Below the pieces are notes generated by a model. It had not been told where the DNA came from. It saw nothing but the letters and a program-made list of their open reading frames with translations, and made no database searches. DNA of 64,000 nucleotides from Mycobacterium kyorinense (GTDB taxonomy: Bacteria > Actinomycetota > Actinomycetes > Mycobacteriales > Mycobacteriaceae): NCBI RefSeq assembly GCF_002101735.1, contig NZ_LQPE01000141.1, positions 1-64,000 of the forward strand. The letters run 5' to 3'. This document shows, in pieces, positions 56,111-64,000 of this stretch. Numbering within the stretch: the first letter of the stretch is position 1; every line of letters begins with the position of its first letter. The translations under genes were made by a program, and so were the position numbers.

Positions 56111-56353
56111 ATGAGTACCGTCGTCGTCGACGCCGTCGAGCACCTGGTCCGCGGGATCGTCGACAACCCTGACGATGTCCGGGTCGACATGGTCACCAGC
56201 CGGCGCGGCCGCACTGTCGAGGTGCACGTCCATCCCGACGACCTGGGCAAGGTGATCGGCCGCGGTGGCCGCACCGCGACCGCGCTGCGCACCCTGGTCG
56301 CCGGAATCGGTGGCCGCGGAATCCGCGTCGACGTGGTGGACACCGACCAGTAG
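56111..56353 (+). CDS. khpA: KH-domain RNA-binding protein KhpA
   Basis: 80 residues, a single KH domain with the GxxG-type loop in [17 protein letters not shown]. It commonly pairs with KhpB (Jag) in RNA regulation and cell elongation. It lies 8 bp after rpsP. Corresponds to Rv2908c. Confidence 0.93.
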   Translation: MSTVVVDAVEHLVRGIVDNPDDVRVDMVTSRRGRTVEVHVHPDDLGKVIGRGGRTATALRTLVAGIGGRGIRVDVVDTDQ

Positions 56354-56363
56354 GCCCTGCGTC

Positions 56364-56885
56364 ATGGACCTGGTGGTCGGGCGCGTGGCCAAGGCGCACG
56401 GCATCACCGGCGAGGTTGTGGTCGAGGTTCGCACCGACGAACCCGACACCCGGTTCGCGCCGGGAACGGTGTTGCGGGCCAAGGGATCTGACGGGCGCGA
56501 GCGCAGCTACACCGTCGACGCCGCCCGCGATCACGGCGCGCGGCTGCTGGTCCGGTTCGCCGGGGTGGCCGATCGCGATGCCGCCGACGCGCTGCGGGGC
56601 ACCCTGTTGGTCATCGACTCCGCGGACCTGCCACCCATCGACGAGCCGGACACCTACTACGACCACCAGCTGGAGGGCCTTCGGGTGCGCACGACAACCG
56701 GCCGCGACATCGGCGCCGTCGCCGAGGTGCTGCACACCGCCGCCGGTGAGTTGCTGGCAGTCCGCCGCGACGACGGCGGTGAGCTGCTGGTGCCGTTCGT
56801 CGGCGCGATCGTCACGACGGTGTCGCTGGACGCCGGCACCGTCGAGATCGATCCGCCCGACGGCCTGCTGGAACTGGGGCAGTAG
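56364..56885 (+). CDS. rimM: Ribosome maturation factor RimM
   Basis: 173 residues. The N-terminal domain starts [20 protein letters not shown], and the PRC-barrel begins near residue 95 ([11 protein letters not shown]) and includes [11 protein letters not shown]. It assists 30S head maturation with S19. The stop overlaps the trmD GTG. Corresponds to Rv2907c. Confidence 0.95.
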   Translation: MDLVVGRVAKAHGITGEVVVEVRTDEPDTRFAPGTVLRAKGSDGRERSYTVDAARDHGARLLVRFAGVADRDAADALRGTLLVIDSADLPPIDEPDTYYDHQLEGLRVRTTTGRDIGAVAEVLHTAAGELLAVRRDDGGELLVPFVGAIVTTVSLDAGTVEIDPPDGLLELGQ

Positions 56886-57562
56886 TGCGCGTCGACGTCA
56901 TCACGATCTTTCCGGACTATTTGGAGCCGCTGCGACAGTCGTTGCCGGGCAAGGCAATCGAATCGGGCATCGTCGAGCTGGGGGTGCACGACCTGCGCAG
57001 GTGGACCCACGACGTGCACCGCTCGGTGGACGACACTCCCTACGGCGGCGGCCCCGGGATGGTGATGCGGGCGCCGGTTTGGGGCGAGGCGCTCGACGAA
57101 ATCTGTTCGCCGGCTTCGCTTCTCGTTGTCCCTACGCCTGCCGGGGCGTTGTTCACCCAAGCGACCGCCCGACGGTGGAGCATCGAGGAGCATCTGGTGT
57201 TCGCGTGCGGCCGCTACGAGGGCATCGACCAGCGGGTCGTTGAGGACGCCGCCCGGCGGAGGCGCGTCGAGGAGGTCTCGATCGGCGACTACGTGTTGCC
57301 CGGTGGAGAGTCCGCGGCGCTGGTGATGATCGAGGCGGTGGTCCGGCTGCTCCCCGAGGTCATCGGCAATCCGCTGTCGCACCAAGACGATTCGCATTCC
57401 AACGGCCTGCTGGAAGGCCCGTCGTACACCAGGCCGCCGACGTGGCGGGGGCTCGACGTGCCCGAGGTACTGCTGTCCGGTGATCACGCCCGCGTCGCCG
57501 AGTGGCGGCGGCAGGCCGCCGAGCAACGCACCCGCGAGCGCCGCCCGGACCTGTTGCAGTAG
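56885..57562 (+). CDS. trmD: tRNA (guanine37-N1)-methyltransferase
   Basis: 225 residues, SPOUT fold. The blocks are MRVDVITIFPDYLEPL, DTPYGGGPGMVM, CGRYEGIDQRV, and the trefoil-knot segment SIGDYVLPGGESAALVMIE, which binds SAM. It modifies G37 to prevent frameshifting. The start is GTG 56885, overlapping the rimM stop. Corresponds to Rv2906c. A palindromic repeat follows the stop by 8 bp. Confidence 0.97.
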   Translation: MRVDVITIFPDYLEPLRQSLPGKAIESGIVELGVHDLRRWTHDVHRSVDDTPYGGGPGMVMRAPVWGEALDEICSPASLLVVPTPAGALFTQATARRWSIEEHLVFACGRYEGIDQRVVEDAARRRRVEEVSIGDYVLPGGESAALVMIEAVVRLLPEVIGNPLSHQDDSHSNGLLEGPSYTRPPTWRGLDVPEVLLSGDHARVAEWRRQAAEQRTRERRPDLLQ

Positions 57563-57570
57563 CGCCAGTG

Positions 57571-57634
57571 GCGCGAGCAGACGCAGAATCGCACGAATCC
57601 GCTTCGCGGAGTGCGATTCTGCGTCTGCTCGCGC
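57571..57634. repeat. Palindromic repeat, family A, copy 2 (terminator-like)
   Basis: Perfect 24-bp arms start with GCGCGAGCAGACGCAGAATC (57571) and end at 57634. An inner stem TCCGC/GCGGA lies inside. The arm sequence is shared with copy 1 at 17885-17944, but the loop differs. It lies between convergent trmD and lppW. Confidence 0.88.
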
Positions 57635-57635
57635 G

Positions 57636-58553
57636 TTAAATCCGGCCCTGCGGAAACATCGTCTTGACCGCCTGGGTGATCGTGGCGCGCGCGGTGGCGT
57701 CGTCGGAGGGCTGCAGCGACTCGATCACCATGATGTAGCGCCGGTCCGCGCCGACGATCCCGGTCGACAGGTGCATCCAGTCGCTGCCGATGCAGCACAT
57801 CCAACCCTGCTTGACCGCAACCGGTTCGGCGTACAACCCGTCGGGGATGCCGAACCGCTGCGGGTAACCGTCGATGCCGGTCGGCGTGGACTGTGCCAGG
57901 TTCCTGACGATGATGTCGGCCCGTTCCGCGGGAAGGCCGCCGGAGCCGGCCAGCAGCATGTCGTAATAGCGGATCAGATCGGAGGCCGAACTCATGGTGT
58001 CCCACCAGCGCCCGGTGCTCGGTGGCGTGGTGGAGGTGAGCCCGTAGCGGCCGGCAACCTCGGTGATGATCGACTCGTCGCCGCCTTGCGACCAGAAGTT
58101 CTCCGCGGCGCCGTCGTCGGATGAGCGCAGCATGGCGTCGAGTGCCTCGCGGTCTTCCTGCGACAGGTGGGTCTGGCCCTGGGATTCCTGCAGCAGCAGG
58201 TGGTCGGCGATGAACAGCTTGGCCACCGACGCGATGCCGATCAGCCGGTCGTTGCCGTTGGAGAACATTTGGTTGGTGGCGCGGTCGAACACCGCTACCG
58301 AGATTGTGGCGCCCTGGTCGGCGGCCTCCTGGGTGGCCTGCTGGATGCGGGCCGGTAACCCGGTCAGCCCGGCGGCCGGCACGGCGAGCGGCAATTCGGG
58401 GGGCATGATTGCCTGGACCAGCGGCGCGACCCGGCTCGCCCGGTGTTCGGGGGGCCTGTGGTTGGAGGCGCCGTAGACCTTGGCTTCGCAGCCCGCCACC
58501 AGCATCGCCGCCACCGCGGTGGCGATCAGCAGCATCGGGGGCCGCGCTCGCAT
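57636..58553 (-). CDS. lppW: Lipoprotein LppW, beta-lactamase-like fold
   Basis: 305 residues from the ATG at 58553 (MRARPPMLLIATAVAAMLV). The lipobox is LVAGC (Cys22), so it is a lipoprotein. The beta-lactamase/PBP-like features are SVAKLF (SxxK) and RSSDDGAAENFW (SDN-like). The C-terminus is strongly conserved (YAEPVAVKQGWMCCIG). Catalytic role is unclear; it is probably a non-classical serine hydrolase homologue. Corresponds to Rv2905. Its stop adjoins the palindromic repeat. Confidence 0.92.
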   Translation of the reverse strand: MRARPPMLLIATAVAAMLVAGCEAKVYGASNHRPPEHRASRVAPLVQAIMPPELPLAVPAAGLTGLPARIQQATQEAADQGATISVAVFDRATNQMFSNGNDRLIGIASVAKLFIADHLLLQESQGQTHLSQEDREALDAMLRSSDDGAAENFWSQGGDESIITEVAGRYGLTSTTPPSTGRWWDTMSSASDLIRYYDMLLAGSGGLPAERADIIVRNLAQSTPTGIDGYPQRFGIPDGLYAEPVAVKQGWMCCIGSDWMHLSTGIVGADRRYIMVIESLQPSDDATARATITQAVKTMFPQGRI

Positions 58554-58903
58554 GCGTCTCCTCAACGGGGTTACCGAGAAATGACCTGGCTTGGGCTCGC
58601 ACAACCACCGTCCGCCCGACCCGTCAGATTAGCGGGTGACTTTCCGGTTCGTGTGGTGCGGCCCCGTCAATATGTACCATTCGCACCCGGCCCGGACGGC
58701 CATGCTGAGCGGCGTTTTTGTGTGATTTCACTCCCGCGTGGGCCGTCTGGCACAATTGACCAGTTGTCTCCAGCAGTTGCCGGCCGGCCGGGCTGCGCCC
58801 CGCCTGCTGCGAGATGCGCCCAGATGCCCAACCCATCGGCTCGGTCGACCGCTAGATGCCTGGTCGAACCGGCAGCCGCGAACCGCAAGGAAGTGTCTTC
58901 GCC
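58554..58903. other. 350-bp intergenic region between lppW and rplS
   Basis: No gene is visible. It holds the lppW promoter on the minus strand and the rplS promoter (58746-58758). The 145-nt rplS leader has several GC-rich inverted segments around 58770-58830 (GCCGGCCGGCCGGGC), so a leader structure regulating L19 is possible but not demonstrable here. Confidence 0.5.
58746..58758 (+). promoter_or_regulatory. rplS promoter box
   Basis: TCTGGCACAATTG contains CACAAT (58751-58756) and matches the rpsP promoter box in 12 consecutive-core positions except the last bases. It suggests common control of r-protein genes. Confidence 0.5.
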
Positions 58904-59245
58904 ATGAACACGCTGGACTTCGTCGACAAGGCGTCGCTGCGCGACGACATCCCGGCTTTCGGCCCCGGCGACACGGTCAACGTGCACGTCAAGGTGATCG
59001 AGGGCAACAAGCAGCGCATCCAGGTGTTCAAGGGTGTGGTGCTCCGCCGGCAGGGCGGCGGCGTGCGCGAGACCTTCACCGTGCGCAAGGAAAGCTACGG
59101 CGTCGGCGTCGAGCGCACCTTCCCGGTGCATTCGCCCAACGTCGACCACATCGAGGTCGTGACCCGCGGTGACGTCCGTCGCGCCAAGCTGTACTACCTG
59201 CGCGAGCTGCGCGGCAAGAAGGCCAAGATCAAGGAGAAGCGCTGA
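58904..59245 (+). CDS. rplS: 50S ribosomal protein L19
   Basis: 113 residues, the normal length. It begins [19 protein letters not shown], and the KOW-like core includes [20 protein letters not shown] and ends [15 protein letters not shown]. It lies at the 30S-50S interface. Start ATG 58904. Followed after 43 bp by lepB. Corresponds to Rv2904c. Confidence 0.98.
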   Translation: MNTLDFVDKASLRDDIPAFGPGDTVNVHVKVIEGNKQRIQVFKGVVLRRQGGGVRETFTVRKESYGVGVERTFPVHSPNVDHIEVVTRGDVRRAKLYYLRELRGKKAKIKEKR

Positions 59246-59276
59246 CCGTGCAGCGGTCGCGGCAGACCGTCCTGAC

Positions 59277-59288
59277 TACGCTGATCTG
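59277..59288 (+). promoter_or_regulatory. -10-like element, lepB (leaderless type)
   Basis: TACGCT (59277-59282) ends 6 nt before the lepB GTG. Confidence 0.45.
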
Positions 59289-60143
59289 GTGACCGACACC
59301 ACCGATTCGTCGCCGGAGGGCCAACCCGAGTCCGGTCCAGCGGAGCCCAACGTCGCCACCCGCGACCCCGCCACGCCCGAGGCCGAAACCGCCGAGGAGC
59401 CCAAAGGCAAGAAGCGCGCTGCGCTGCGGGAAGTCGCGATCCTGGCGGCGATCGCGGTGGTTCTCTACTACGTGATGCTGACCTTCGTGGCCAGGCCCTA
59501 CCTAATCCCGTCGGAGTCGATGGAGCCGACGTTGCACGGCTGCTCGGGCTGTGTCGGCGACCGCATCATGGTGGACAAGGTCAGCTACCGGTTCGGCTCG
59601 CCGCGGCCCGGCGACGTGATCGTGTTCAAGGGCCCGCCGTCGTGGAACGTGGGCTACAAGTCGATCCGGTCGGACAACACCGTGGTGCGCTGGCTGCAAA
59701 ACGCGCTGTCGTTCGTGGGCTTCGTGCCGCCCGACGAGAACGACCTGGTCAAGCGGGTCATCGCGGTGGCCGGCCAGACCGTGCAGTGCCGCGCCAACAC
59801 CGGTCTGACCGTCGACGGCACACGGCTGAACGAGCCGTATCTGGATCCGGCGACGATGATGGCCGACCCGTCGGTCTACCCCTGCCTGGGCAACGAGTTC
59901 GGCCCGGTCACCGTCCCGCCGGACCGGTTGTGGGTGATGGGCGACAACCGCACCCACTCGGCGGACTCCCGCGCCCACTGCACCAGCGTCCCGGCCGACG
60001 CGATGAAGGGGCTGCTGTGTACCGGTGACCCGATGTCGGGGACCGTGCCGGTGGGCAACGTGATCGGTAAGGCCAGGTTCATCGTGTGGCCTCCGTCGCG
60101 GTGGGGCGGTGTCGGGTCGGTGAATCCTCAACAGAATCGGTAG
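59289..60143 (+). CDS. lepB: Signal peptidase I
   Basis: 284 residues. An N-terminal cytoplasmic, acid-rich segment is followed by one membrane helix (about 49-66). The catalytic Ser77 is in [11 protein letters not shown] and Lys155 in [25 protein letters not shown] is the box D/E region. It cleaves Sec and Tat signal peptides outside the membrane. The start is GTG 59289; the frame is open earlier into rplS. Corresponds to Rv2903c; rnhB follows after 2 bp. Confidence 0.97.
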   Translation: MTDTTDSSPEGQPESGPAEPNVATRDPATPEAETAEEPKGKKRAALREVAILAAIAVVLYYVMLTFVARPYLIPSESMEPTLHGCSGCVGDRIMVDKVSYRFGSPRPGDVIVFKGPPSWNVGYKSIRSDNTVVRWLQNALSFVGFVPPDENDLVKRVIAVAGQTVQCRANTGLTVDGTRLNEPYLDPATMMADPSVYPCLGNEFGPVTVPPDRLWVMGDNRTHSADSRAHCTSVPADAMKGLLCTGDPMSGTVPVGNVIGKARFIVWPPSRWGGVGSVNPQQNR

Positions 60144-60145
60144 CC

Positions 60146-60898
60146 ATGGCCACCACCTGGCCGCCGCGAACGGTGATCCGTAAGTCGTCAGGGTTGCGAA
60201 CCCTGGAGTCGGCGCTGTACCGCAGCGGGCTGGGGCCTGTTGCCGGAGTCGACGAGGTGGGCCGGGGAGCCTGCGCCGGCCCGCTTGTGGTCGCGGCCTG
60301 CGTGCTGGGTCCTGGGCGGTTGGAAAGCCTTGCGGCCCTGGACGATTCGAAGAAACTCACCGAGCAGACGCGGGAGAGGCTGTACCCGCTGATCCGCCGC
60401 TACGCGCTGGCGTACCACGTGGTGTTCATCCCGTCGACCGAGGTCGACCGGCGCGGTGTGCACGCGGCCAACATCGAGGGCATGCGGCGCGCGGTGGCCG
60501 GGCTCTCGGTGCGGCCCGGCTACGTGCTGTCCGACGGCTTTCGGGTGCCCGGTCTGCCGATGCCGTCGCTGCCCGTCGTCGGCGGGGATGCGGCGGCAGC
60601 CTGTATCGCGGCGGCCAGCGTGCTGGCCAAGGTCAGCCGCGACCGGTTGATGGTGGCGATGGATGCCGAGCATCCCGGCTACGGGTTCGCCGAGCACAAG
60701 GGCTACAGCACACCGGCCCACTCGGCGGCGCTGACCGAGCTGGGCCCGTGTCCGCAGCACCGCTATTCGTTCATCAACGTGCGACGGGTGGCAACCGGCT
60801 CGGGTACCCGCCTGGTGGCCGAATGCCAGCCTGACCAGGACGGCGTAGACGGGTGGGGGAAGATGGACGCAGAGCAAGCAGAAGGACGGCTGGACTGA
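60146..60898 (+). CDS. rnhB: Ribonuclease HII
   Basis: 250 residues. The catalytic DE pair is in [18 protein letters not shown], then [24 protein letters not shown] and [13 protein letters not shown]. It removes single ribonucleotides and RNA primers. The start is the ATG at 60146, 2 bp after lepB; the TGA overlaps the next ATG. Corresponds to Rv2902c. Confidence 0.96.
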   Translation: MATTWPPRTVIRKSSGLRTLESALYRSGLGPVAGVDEVGRGACAGPLVVAACVLGPGRLESLAALDDSKKLTEQTRERLYPLIRRYALAYHVVFIPSTEVDRRGVHAANIEGMRRAVAGLSVRPGYVLSDGFRVPGLPMPSLPVVGGDAAAACIAAASVLAKVSRDRLMVAMDAEHPGYGFAEHKGYSTPAHSAALTELGPCPQHRYSFINVRRVATGSGTRLVAECQPDQDGVDGWGKMDAEQAEGRLD

Positions 60899-61203
60899 TG
60901 AGTGCCGAAGATCTCGAAAAGTACGAAACCGAGATGGAGCTCTCGCTGTACCGCGAATACAAGGACATCGTGGGCCAGTTCAGCTACGTCGTGGAAACCG
61001 AGCGGCGGTTCTACCTGGCAAACAGCGTGGAGATGGTGCCGCGCAACGCCGACGGCGAGGTGTACTTCGAGCTGAGGCTGGCCGACGCCTGGGTCTGGGA
61101 CATGTACCGGCCGGCCCGGTTTGTCAAGCAGGTGCGGGTGGTCACCTTCAAAGACGTCAACATCGAAGAGGTGGAAAAGCCCGAGCTGCGGCTACCGGAG
61201 TAG
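60898..61203 (+). CDS. DUF2469 protein
   Basis: 101 residues, highly conserved actinobacterial family (Rv2901c). Acidic N-terminus ([20 protein letters not shown]) and DVNIEEVEKPELRLPE at the end. No membrane segment or recognisable catalytic motif. Start overlaps the rnhB stop (TGATG), so translation is coupled. Its 3' end overlaps the convergent GAF-ANTAR gene by 12 bp. Confidence 0.92.
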   Translation: MSAEDLEKYETEMELSLYREYKDIVGQFSYVVETERRFYLANSVEMVPRNADGEVYFELRLADAWVWDMYRPARFVKQVRVVTFKDVNIEEVEKPELRLPE

Positions 61204-61983
61204 GTCTCGGCTGCCCAGCGACAGTTCGTCGTCGCCGAATTGCAGCTTGCCGCGGTTTTCGATGACGGTCCGCGCCACGTCGGCAAGCTTGATGTTGAGC
61301 TCCTGGGAGTTGCGGCGCAGCACGTCGAACGCCTCGTCTTCGGAGATGTTGTGCAGCAGCATCAGCATGCCGACGGCCTTGCCGATCTCGCGGTTGGACA
61401 GCAGTCCGTGACGCAGCGTGGCGGCGTCTTCTCCCCGGGCGATGGCGTTGATGGCCACGCTGGCGAACGCCGCCAGCACTATGGCCTGCTCGGCCGATTC
61501 GTTGTCGAAGCGGTTGGGCGTATCGCTGAACAAGTTCAGCGCGCCGGCTTTGCGTTGGTCGATCAGCAGCCGAAACCCCATCGCCCCGCGCACCGGCGTC
61601 TCGGCGACCAGCCGCGCAGCCAGGTTGTGCCATTGCGACGGCCTGGTCAGGTCGGTCTCGATTTGCGGGGTTTCTTCTTCGATGGCGTCGACGCACGGCC
61701 CGTCGCCGACGGCGCGCTCCATGTCGTCGATGCGTTTGGCGATGCGGTCGCTGGCGCCCACGGTGACGTAGCGCTCGCCGCGGCGCGTCAGCAGGCTGGC
61801 GTGGTCGCAGCCGGGCACCACCAGGGTCGCGGCGATGCAGAGGGCCGCATACAGCTCGGCGGGGTCCGAGCCCTGATAGATGATCTCGGCCAGTGCCGCG
61901 AACACCGTCGCAGGATCCGCCTTGACCGGCTGGACCGATCCCTCCGCGCCGGTTTGTGCTTCGTCTGCCACGGTGTTCCTCAT
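61192..61983 (-). CDS. GAF-ANTAR domain regulator
   Basis: 263 residues from the ATG at 61983 (MRNTVADEAQTGAEG); a GTG at 62022 is an alternative start adding 13 codons. The GAF domain (about 35-175) senses a small molecule. The ANTAR RNA-binding helices (about 200-250) include NREIGKAVGMLMLLHNISED and EAFDVLRRNSQELN. Such proteins act by antitermination on paired hairpins in transcripts. No target was identified here. It lies 3' of the ppa and Nudix genes on the same strand and is not in this place in H37Rv. Confidence 0.88.
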   Translation of the reverse strand: MRNTVADEAQTGAEGSVQPVKADPATVFAALAEIIYQGSDPAELYAALCIAATLVVPGCDHASLLTRRGERYVTVGASDRIAKRIDDMERAVGDGPCVDAIEEETPQIETDLTRPSQWHNLAARLVAETPVRGAMGFRLLIDQRKAGALNLFSDTPNRFDNESAEQAIVLAAFASVAINAIARGEDAATLRHGLLSNREIGKAVGMLMLLHNISEDEAFDVLRRNSQELNIKLADVARTVIENRGKLQFGDDELSLGSRDLLR

Positions 61984-62096
61984 CTCGAAGGCCGCCCGCC
62001 GACCGGGTGCGCCGGATCCCACGATATACCTGGTCGGGATGGGCGCATGGGAATGCCGCCGATACGGGGGCGCGGTGGGCCAGCGTGGGCGCTCGG

Positions 62097-62585
62097 TCAG
62101 CGACAGTCGGCACGGAATCTTTCAATGGATTGTCTAACCTCGGCTGTTGCCGCCGCGCGATTGGCCCAGTCGCCGGCCTTGACGTATTTGCCCGGTTCAA
62201 GGTCTTTGTAGTGCACGAGGAAGTGTCTGATGTTCTCCAGTTCGTACGAGGGCACATCCTCGATGTCGATGACGTCGTCCCATCGCGGATCGTTCGCCGG
62301 AACGCACAGCACCTTGTCGTCTCCACCGGCCTCGTCGGTCATATGCAGCATCCCGACCGGCCGCGCAGTGACGATGACGCCGGGCAACACAGGTTGGGGT
62401 AGCAGCACCAGCGCATCGAGGGGGTCGCCATCCTCGCCGAGGGTGTCGTCGATGAAACCGTAGTCAGCCGGGTAACCCATTGCCGTGTACAAATAGCGAT
62501 CGAGCCGGATGCGACCGGTGTGGTGGTCGATCTGGTATTTGTTGCGCCCGCCCTTCGGGATTTCGATGGTCACCTCGAACTGCAT
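62097..62585 (-). CDS. ppa: Inorganic pyrophosphatase, family I
   Basis: 162 residues. It hydrolyses pyrophosphate to phosphate, driving biosynthesis. The metal-binding motif [11 protein letters not shown] (D52, D54, D57) follows [27 protein letters not shown] and [12 protein letters not shown] complete the active site. H37Rv carries one ppa (Rv3628) elsewhere, so this is either a second copy or a relocated one. It starts 13 bp after the stop of the broken Nudix gene upstream. Confidence 0.93.
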   Translation of the reverse strand: MQFEVTIEIPKGGRNKYQIDHHTGRIRLDRYLYTAMGYPADYGFIDDTLGEDGDPLDALVLLPQPVLPGVIVTARPVGMLHMTDEAGGDDKVLCVPANDPRWDDVIDIEDVPSYELENIRHFLVHYKDLEPGKYVKAGDWANRAAATAEVRQSIERFRADCR

Positions 62586-62598
62586 GCTGGCGGCTCCT

Positions 62599-63272
62599 TC
62601 ATTGTCCCCGGCCCGATTTGGGGCCGCGAGTAGTGATACGGGAAGCGTCCAGATCGCTTGGAGAGGGACGACCGGCAACCGAATGCGGTTGCGGTTGCCG
62701 CCGCGCCGAGTGCTCTGGTAATGGCGGTAGCGCTGCGGCGCCGAGATTGCGAACGACTGCGACCAAATCTACGGCGACTTGGCCTATTTCGCGTTCGTCG
62801 GGGTGAGTTAGCCGCGATGCCAATTCGTCGAGTGGAAGCCACACGACTTCGTCAACCTCGTGGTCGCTGGTGCAAATCTCGCCGCCGACGCAGCGCAACA
62901 GATAGTGATGCACGGTTTTGTGGACCGTTCGGCCTGGCGCCCGGAACCAGTAGTCGATGCTGCCGAGCGCGGCGAGGACGTCGCCGCGGATCCCGGTCTC
63001 TTCGGCGATTTCACGTACCGCGGTTTGGTCGGGCCTCTCACGAATTTCGATGTGGCCCTGGGTAGTGTCCAGCGGACGCGCCCGCGGCGGTCAGCCTTGC
63101 CGATAAGCAATGCGGCTTGGGTCTCCCGGTCGAGGCCGTCGATGACCAGTCCGCCCGCTGAGAATTCCTGCACTGTGCGCTGCCCAGGACCGCGGCGGCG
63201 ACGACGCCGGTGCCGTCGTCGCGGCTGGGCGTTGCTCTGAGAGGCGTTTAAGTCGAAGTCGGCGCACTTCAC
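62599..63272 (-). pseudogene. MutT4-like Nudix hydrolase gene with a one-base frameshift
   Basis: From the GTG at 63272 the first frame gives an Arg-rich N-terminus, then [16 protein letters not shown] and [11 protein letters not shown], then shifts into nonsense. The -1/+2 frame (from about 63059) continues [22 protein letters not shown], an intact Nudix box, and then [19 protein letters not shown] and ends near 62599. Restoring one A in CCC(A)AGGGC at about 63059 rejoins LPKGHIE, the usual Nudix sequence. The product would be 224 residues, close to MutT4 (Rv3908) in layout. Either a real indel, a slippage, or a sequence error. Confidence 0.88.
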
Positions 63273-63508
63273 CTGCGATTCCTTTTACTCGCAGGTGCCA
63301 TCAGCCGGGTCGGCGGTTTTGGGCGGGCTCCATCGCCGTTGTCAGTTAATCAACGGGCACCGAGTTGGTCAAGCACGCCGTATCGAGCTCTGCGCCGTTG
63401 CTTGTTCGGTCGATTCCTATGCGTCCCGCTGGCATGGCGCAGGGTGATGCCCATCGCTACAATCGGCCACCGTGGTGCGCTACGAAGCTCCAGACATCGG
63501 GCCAGGCC

Positions 63509-63844
63509 GTGGATAGCAACTCCGAGCAAAGAAACCTGTCCAAAGCATCCTCTTCTCCTTGGTATCGCAAGCCTGCGGTGTTGCTGGGCTTGGTCGTGGT
63601 GATTCTGCTCGCGCTTATTGTTTGGGGCATCATCGCGCTGTTCACCGGTAACCAGGGCGGCGCTCCTTCGACAACGACGACCACGACGCCGACGACGATG
63701 ACTACGACGCCGACGACCACCAGCACATCGGGCGGGTTTCAGTTGCCGTCGTTGCCATCGAAGATCACCCTTCCATCGGAGATAACGCTCCCGTCAACCG
63801 TGATCACGCTGCCGTCCTTGCCGTGGCCCAGCCGCGAACCCTGA
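63509..63844 (+). CDS. Small single-pass membrane protein with a Thr-rich stalk
   Basis: 111 residues from the GTG at 63509 (VDSNSEQRNLSKASS); the frame is open upstream. One membrane helix, about residues 26-48 (VLLGLVVVILLALIVWGII). After it comes a Thr/Pro stalk (63669-63725), typical of O-mannosylated mycobacterial proteins, and a repeat of LPS(x)ITLPS. No known domain. The upstream start choice is uncertain; the earlier residues from 63365 lack the expected composition. Confidence 0.65.
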   Translation: MDSNSEQRNLSKASSSPWYRKPAVLLGLVVVILLALIVWGIIALFTGNQGGAPSTTTTTTPTTMTTTPTTTSTSGGFQLPSLPSKITLPSEITLPSTVITLPSLPWPSREP

Positions 63845-63956
63845 CCCACCGTTTGTTGTCCAATGTCGTTGTCTTCACACGTAATTGGCTGAGCTAGTGC
63901 AATGCTGGATGCGCGCTGATCGCTGACGCATAGCCGATCGATAGGTAAGACCGAAC

Positions 63957-64000
63957 ATGGATCAGGCCATCAACTGGCTCGTGAAGCTACCCGCGGTTGT
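63957..64000 (+). CDS. Possible start of a further gene, cut by the window edge
   Basis: ATG at 63957 begins MDQAINWLVKLPAV, preceded at 10 nt by AGGTAAG. The frame is open to the end but covers only 14 codons, so the identity is unknown. Confidence 0.3.
   Translation, partial: MDQAINWLVKLPAV

Noticed and set aside
63669..63725. Short tandem repeat in the Thr-rich gene as a phase-variation site
   Set aside because: Units such as ACGACGCCGACGA are interrupted and keep the frame; no homopolymer or perfect run is long enough.

Overview
The window is high-GC actinobacterial DNA and almost certainly a slow-growing, non-tuberculous Mycobacterium. Gene content and order follow M. tuberculosis H37Rv Rv2989 to Rv2901c in reverse orientation. 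PE/PPE genes, a 13E12-type HNH gene, SepIVA, LppW, PknI and FbiD are all present. The H37Rv comparisons come from memory of that genome, not from an alignment.

Layout. 1-379 is the 5' part of an IS982-family transposase running off the left edge. 504-10908 holds an IclR regulator divergent from leuCD, then hupB, mutT1, ppk1, fbiD, gpsA, ddlA and a DUF3515 gene. 10958-17883 holds thiL, a DUF1330 gene, ung, rpmB, an intact DhaL/FakA-like gene (split in H37Rv), recG and a secreted HNH-type protein. 17951-26589 holds two aldo/keto reductases (one interrupted by an in-frame stop), lipN, a DsbA/VKOR disulfide pair, pyruvate carboxylase, rsmD and coaD. 26594-29305 holds a 13E12/HNH gene under a LexA-type box and an ArsP-like permease. 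At 29306-29438 the permease abuts sepIVA, although in H37Rv the whole PDIM/PGL lipid locus lies between these genes.

29439-42302 is a conserved block: sepIVA, yceD, rnc, mutM, osmC, acyP, smc, ftsY, then the nitrogen operon amt-glnB-glnD behind a canonical four-element GlnR box. 42303-46764 is an accessory island in place of Rv2917: an orphan short PE gene, a PE-PPE pair sharing an SVP-type C-terminal tail, AT-rich flanks, and a methyltransferase with an unusual C-terminal domain. 46910-61203 returns to synteny: ffh, two amidohydrolases around pknI (here with a lost catalytic Asp), TetR, STAS, dacB2, rpsP-khpA-rimM-trmD, lppW, rplS, lepB, rnhB and a DUF2469 gene. 61192-63272 is a second accessory stretch: a GAF-ANTAR regulator, an inorganic pyrophosphatase and a frameshifted MutT4-like Nudix gene. 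A Thr-rich membrane protein and the first codons of a possible gene end the window.

Two dispersed short repeat families are visible. One is a long palindrome between convergent genes (two copies). The other is a 45-bp element between tandem genes (three copies). Many genes have a TANNNT-type -10 hexamer only 6-8 nt before the start codon, as expected of leaderless mycobacterial transcripts. I see no tRNA, rRNA, CRISPR array or prophage.
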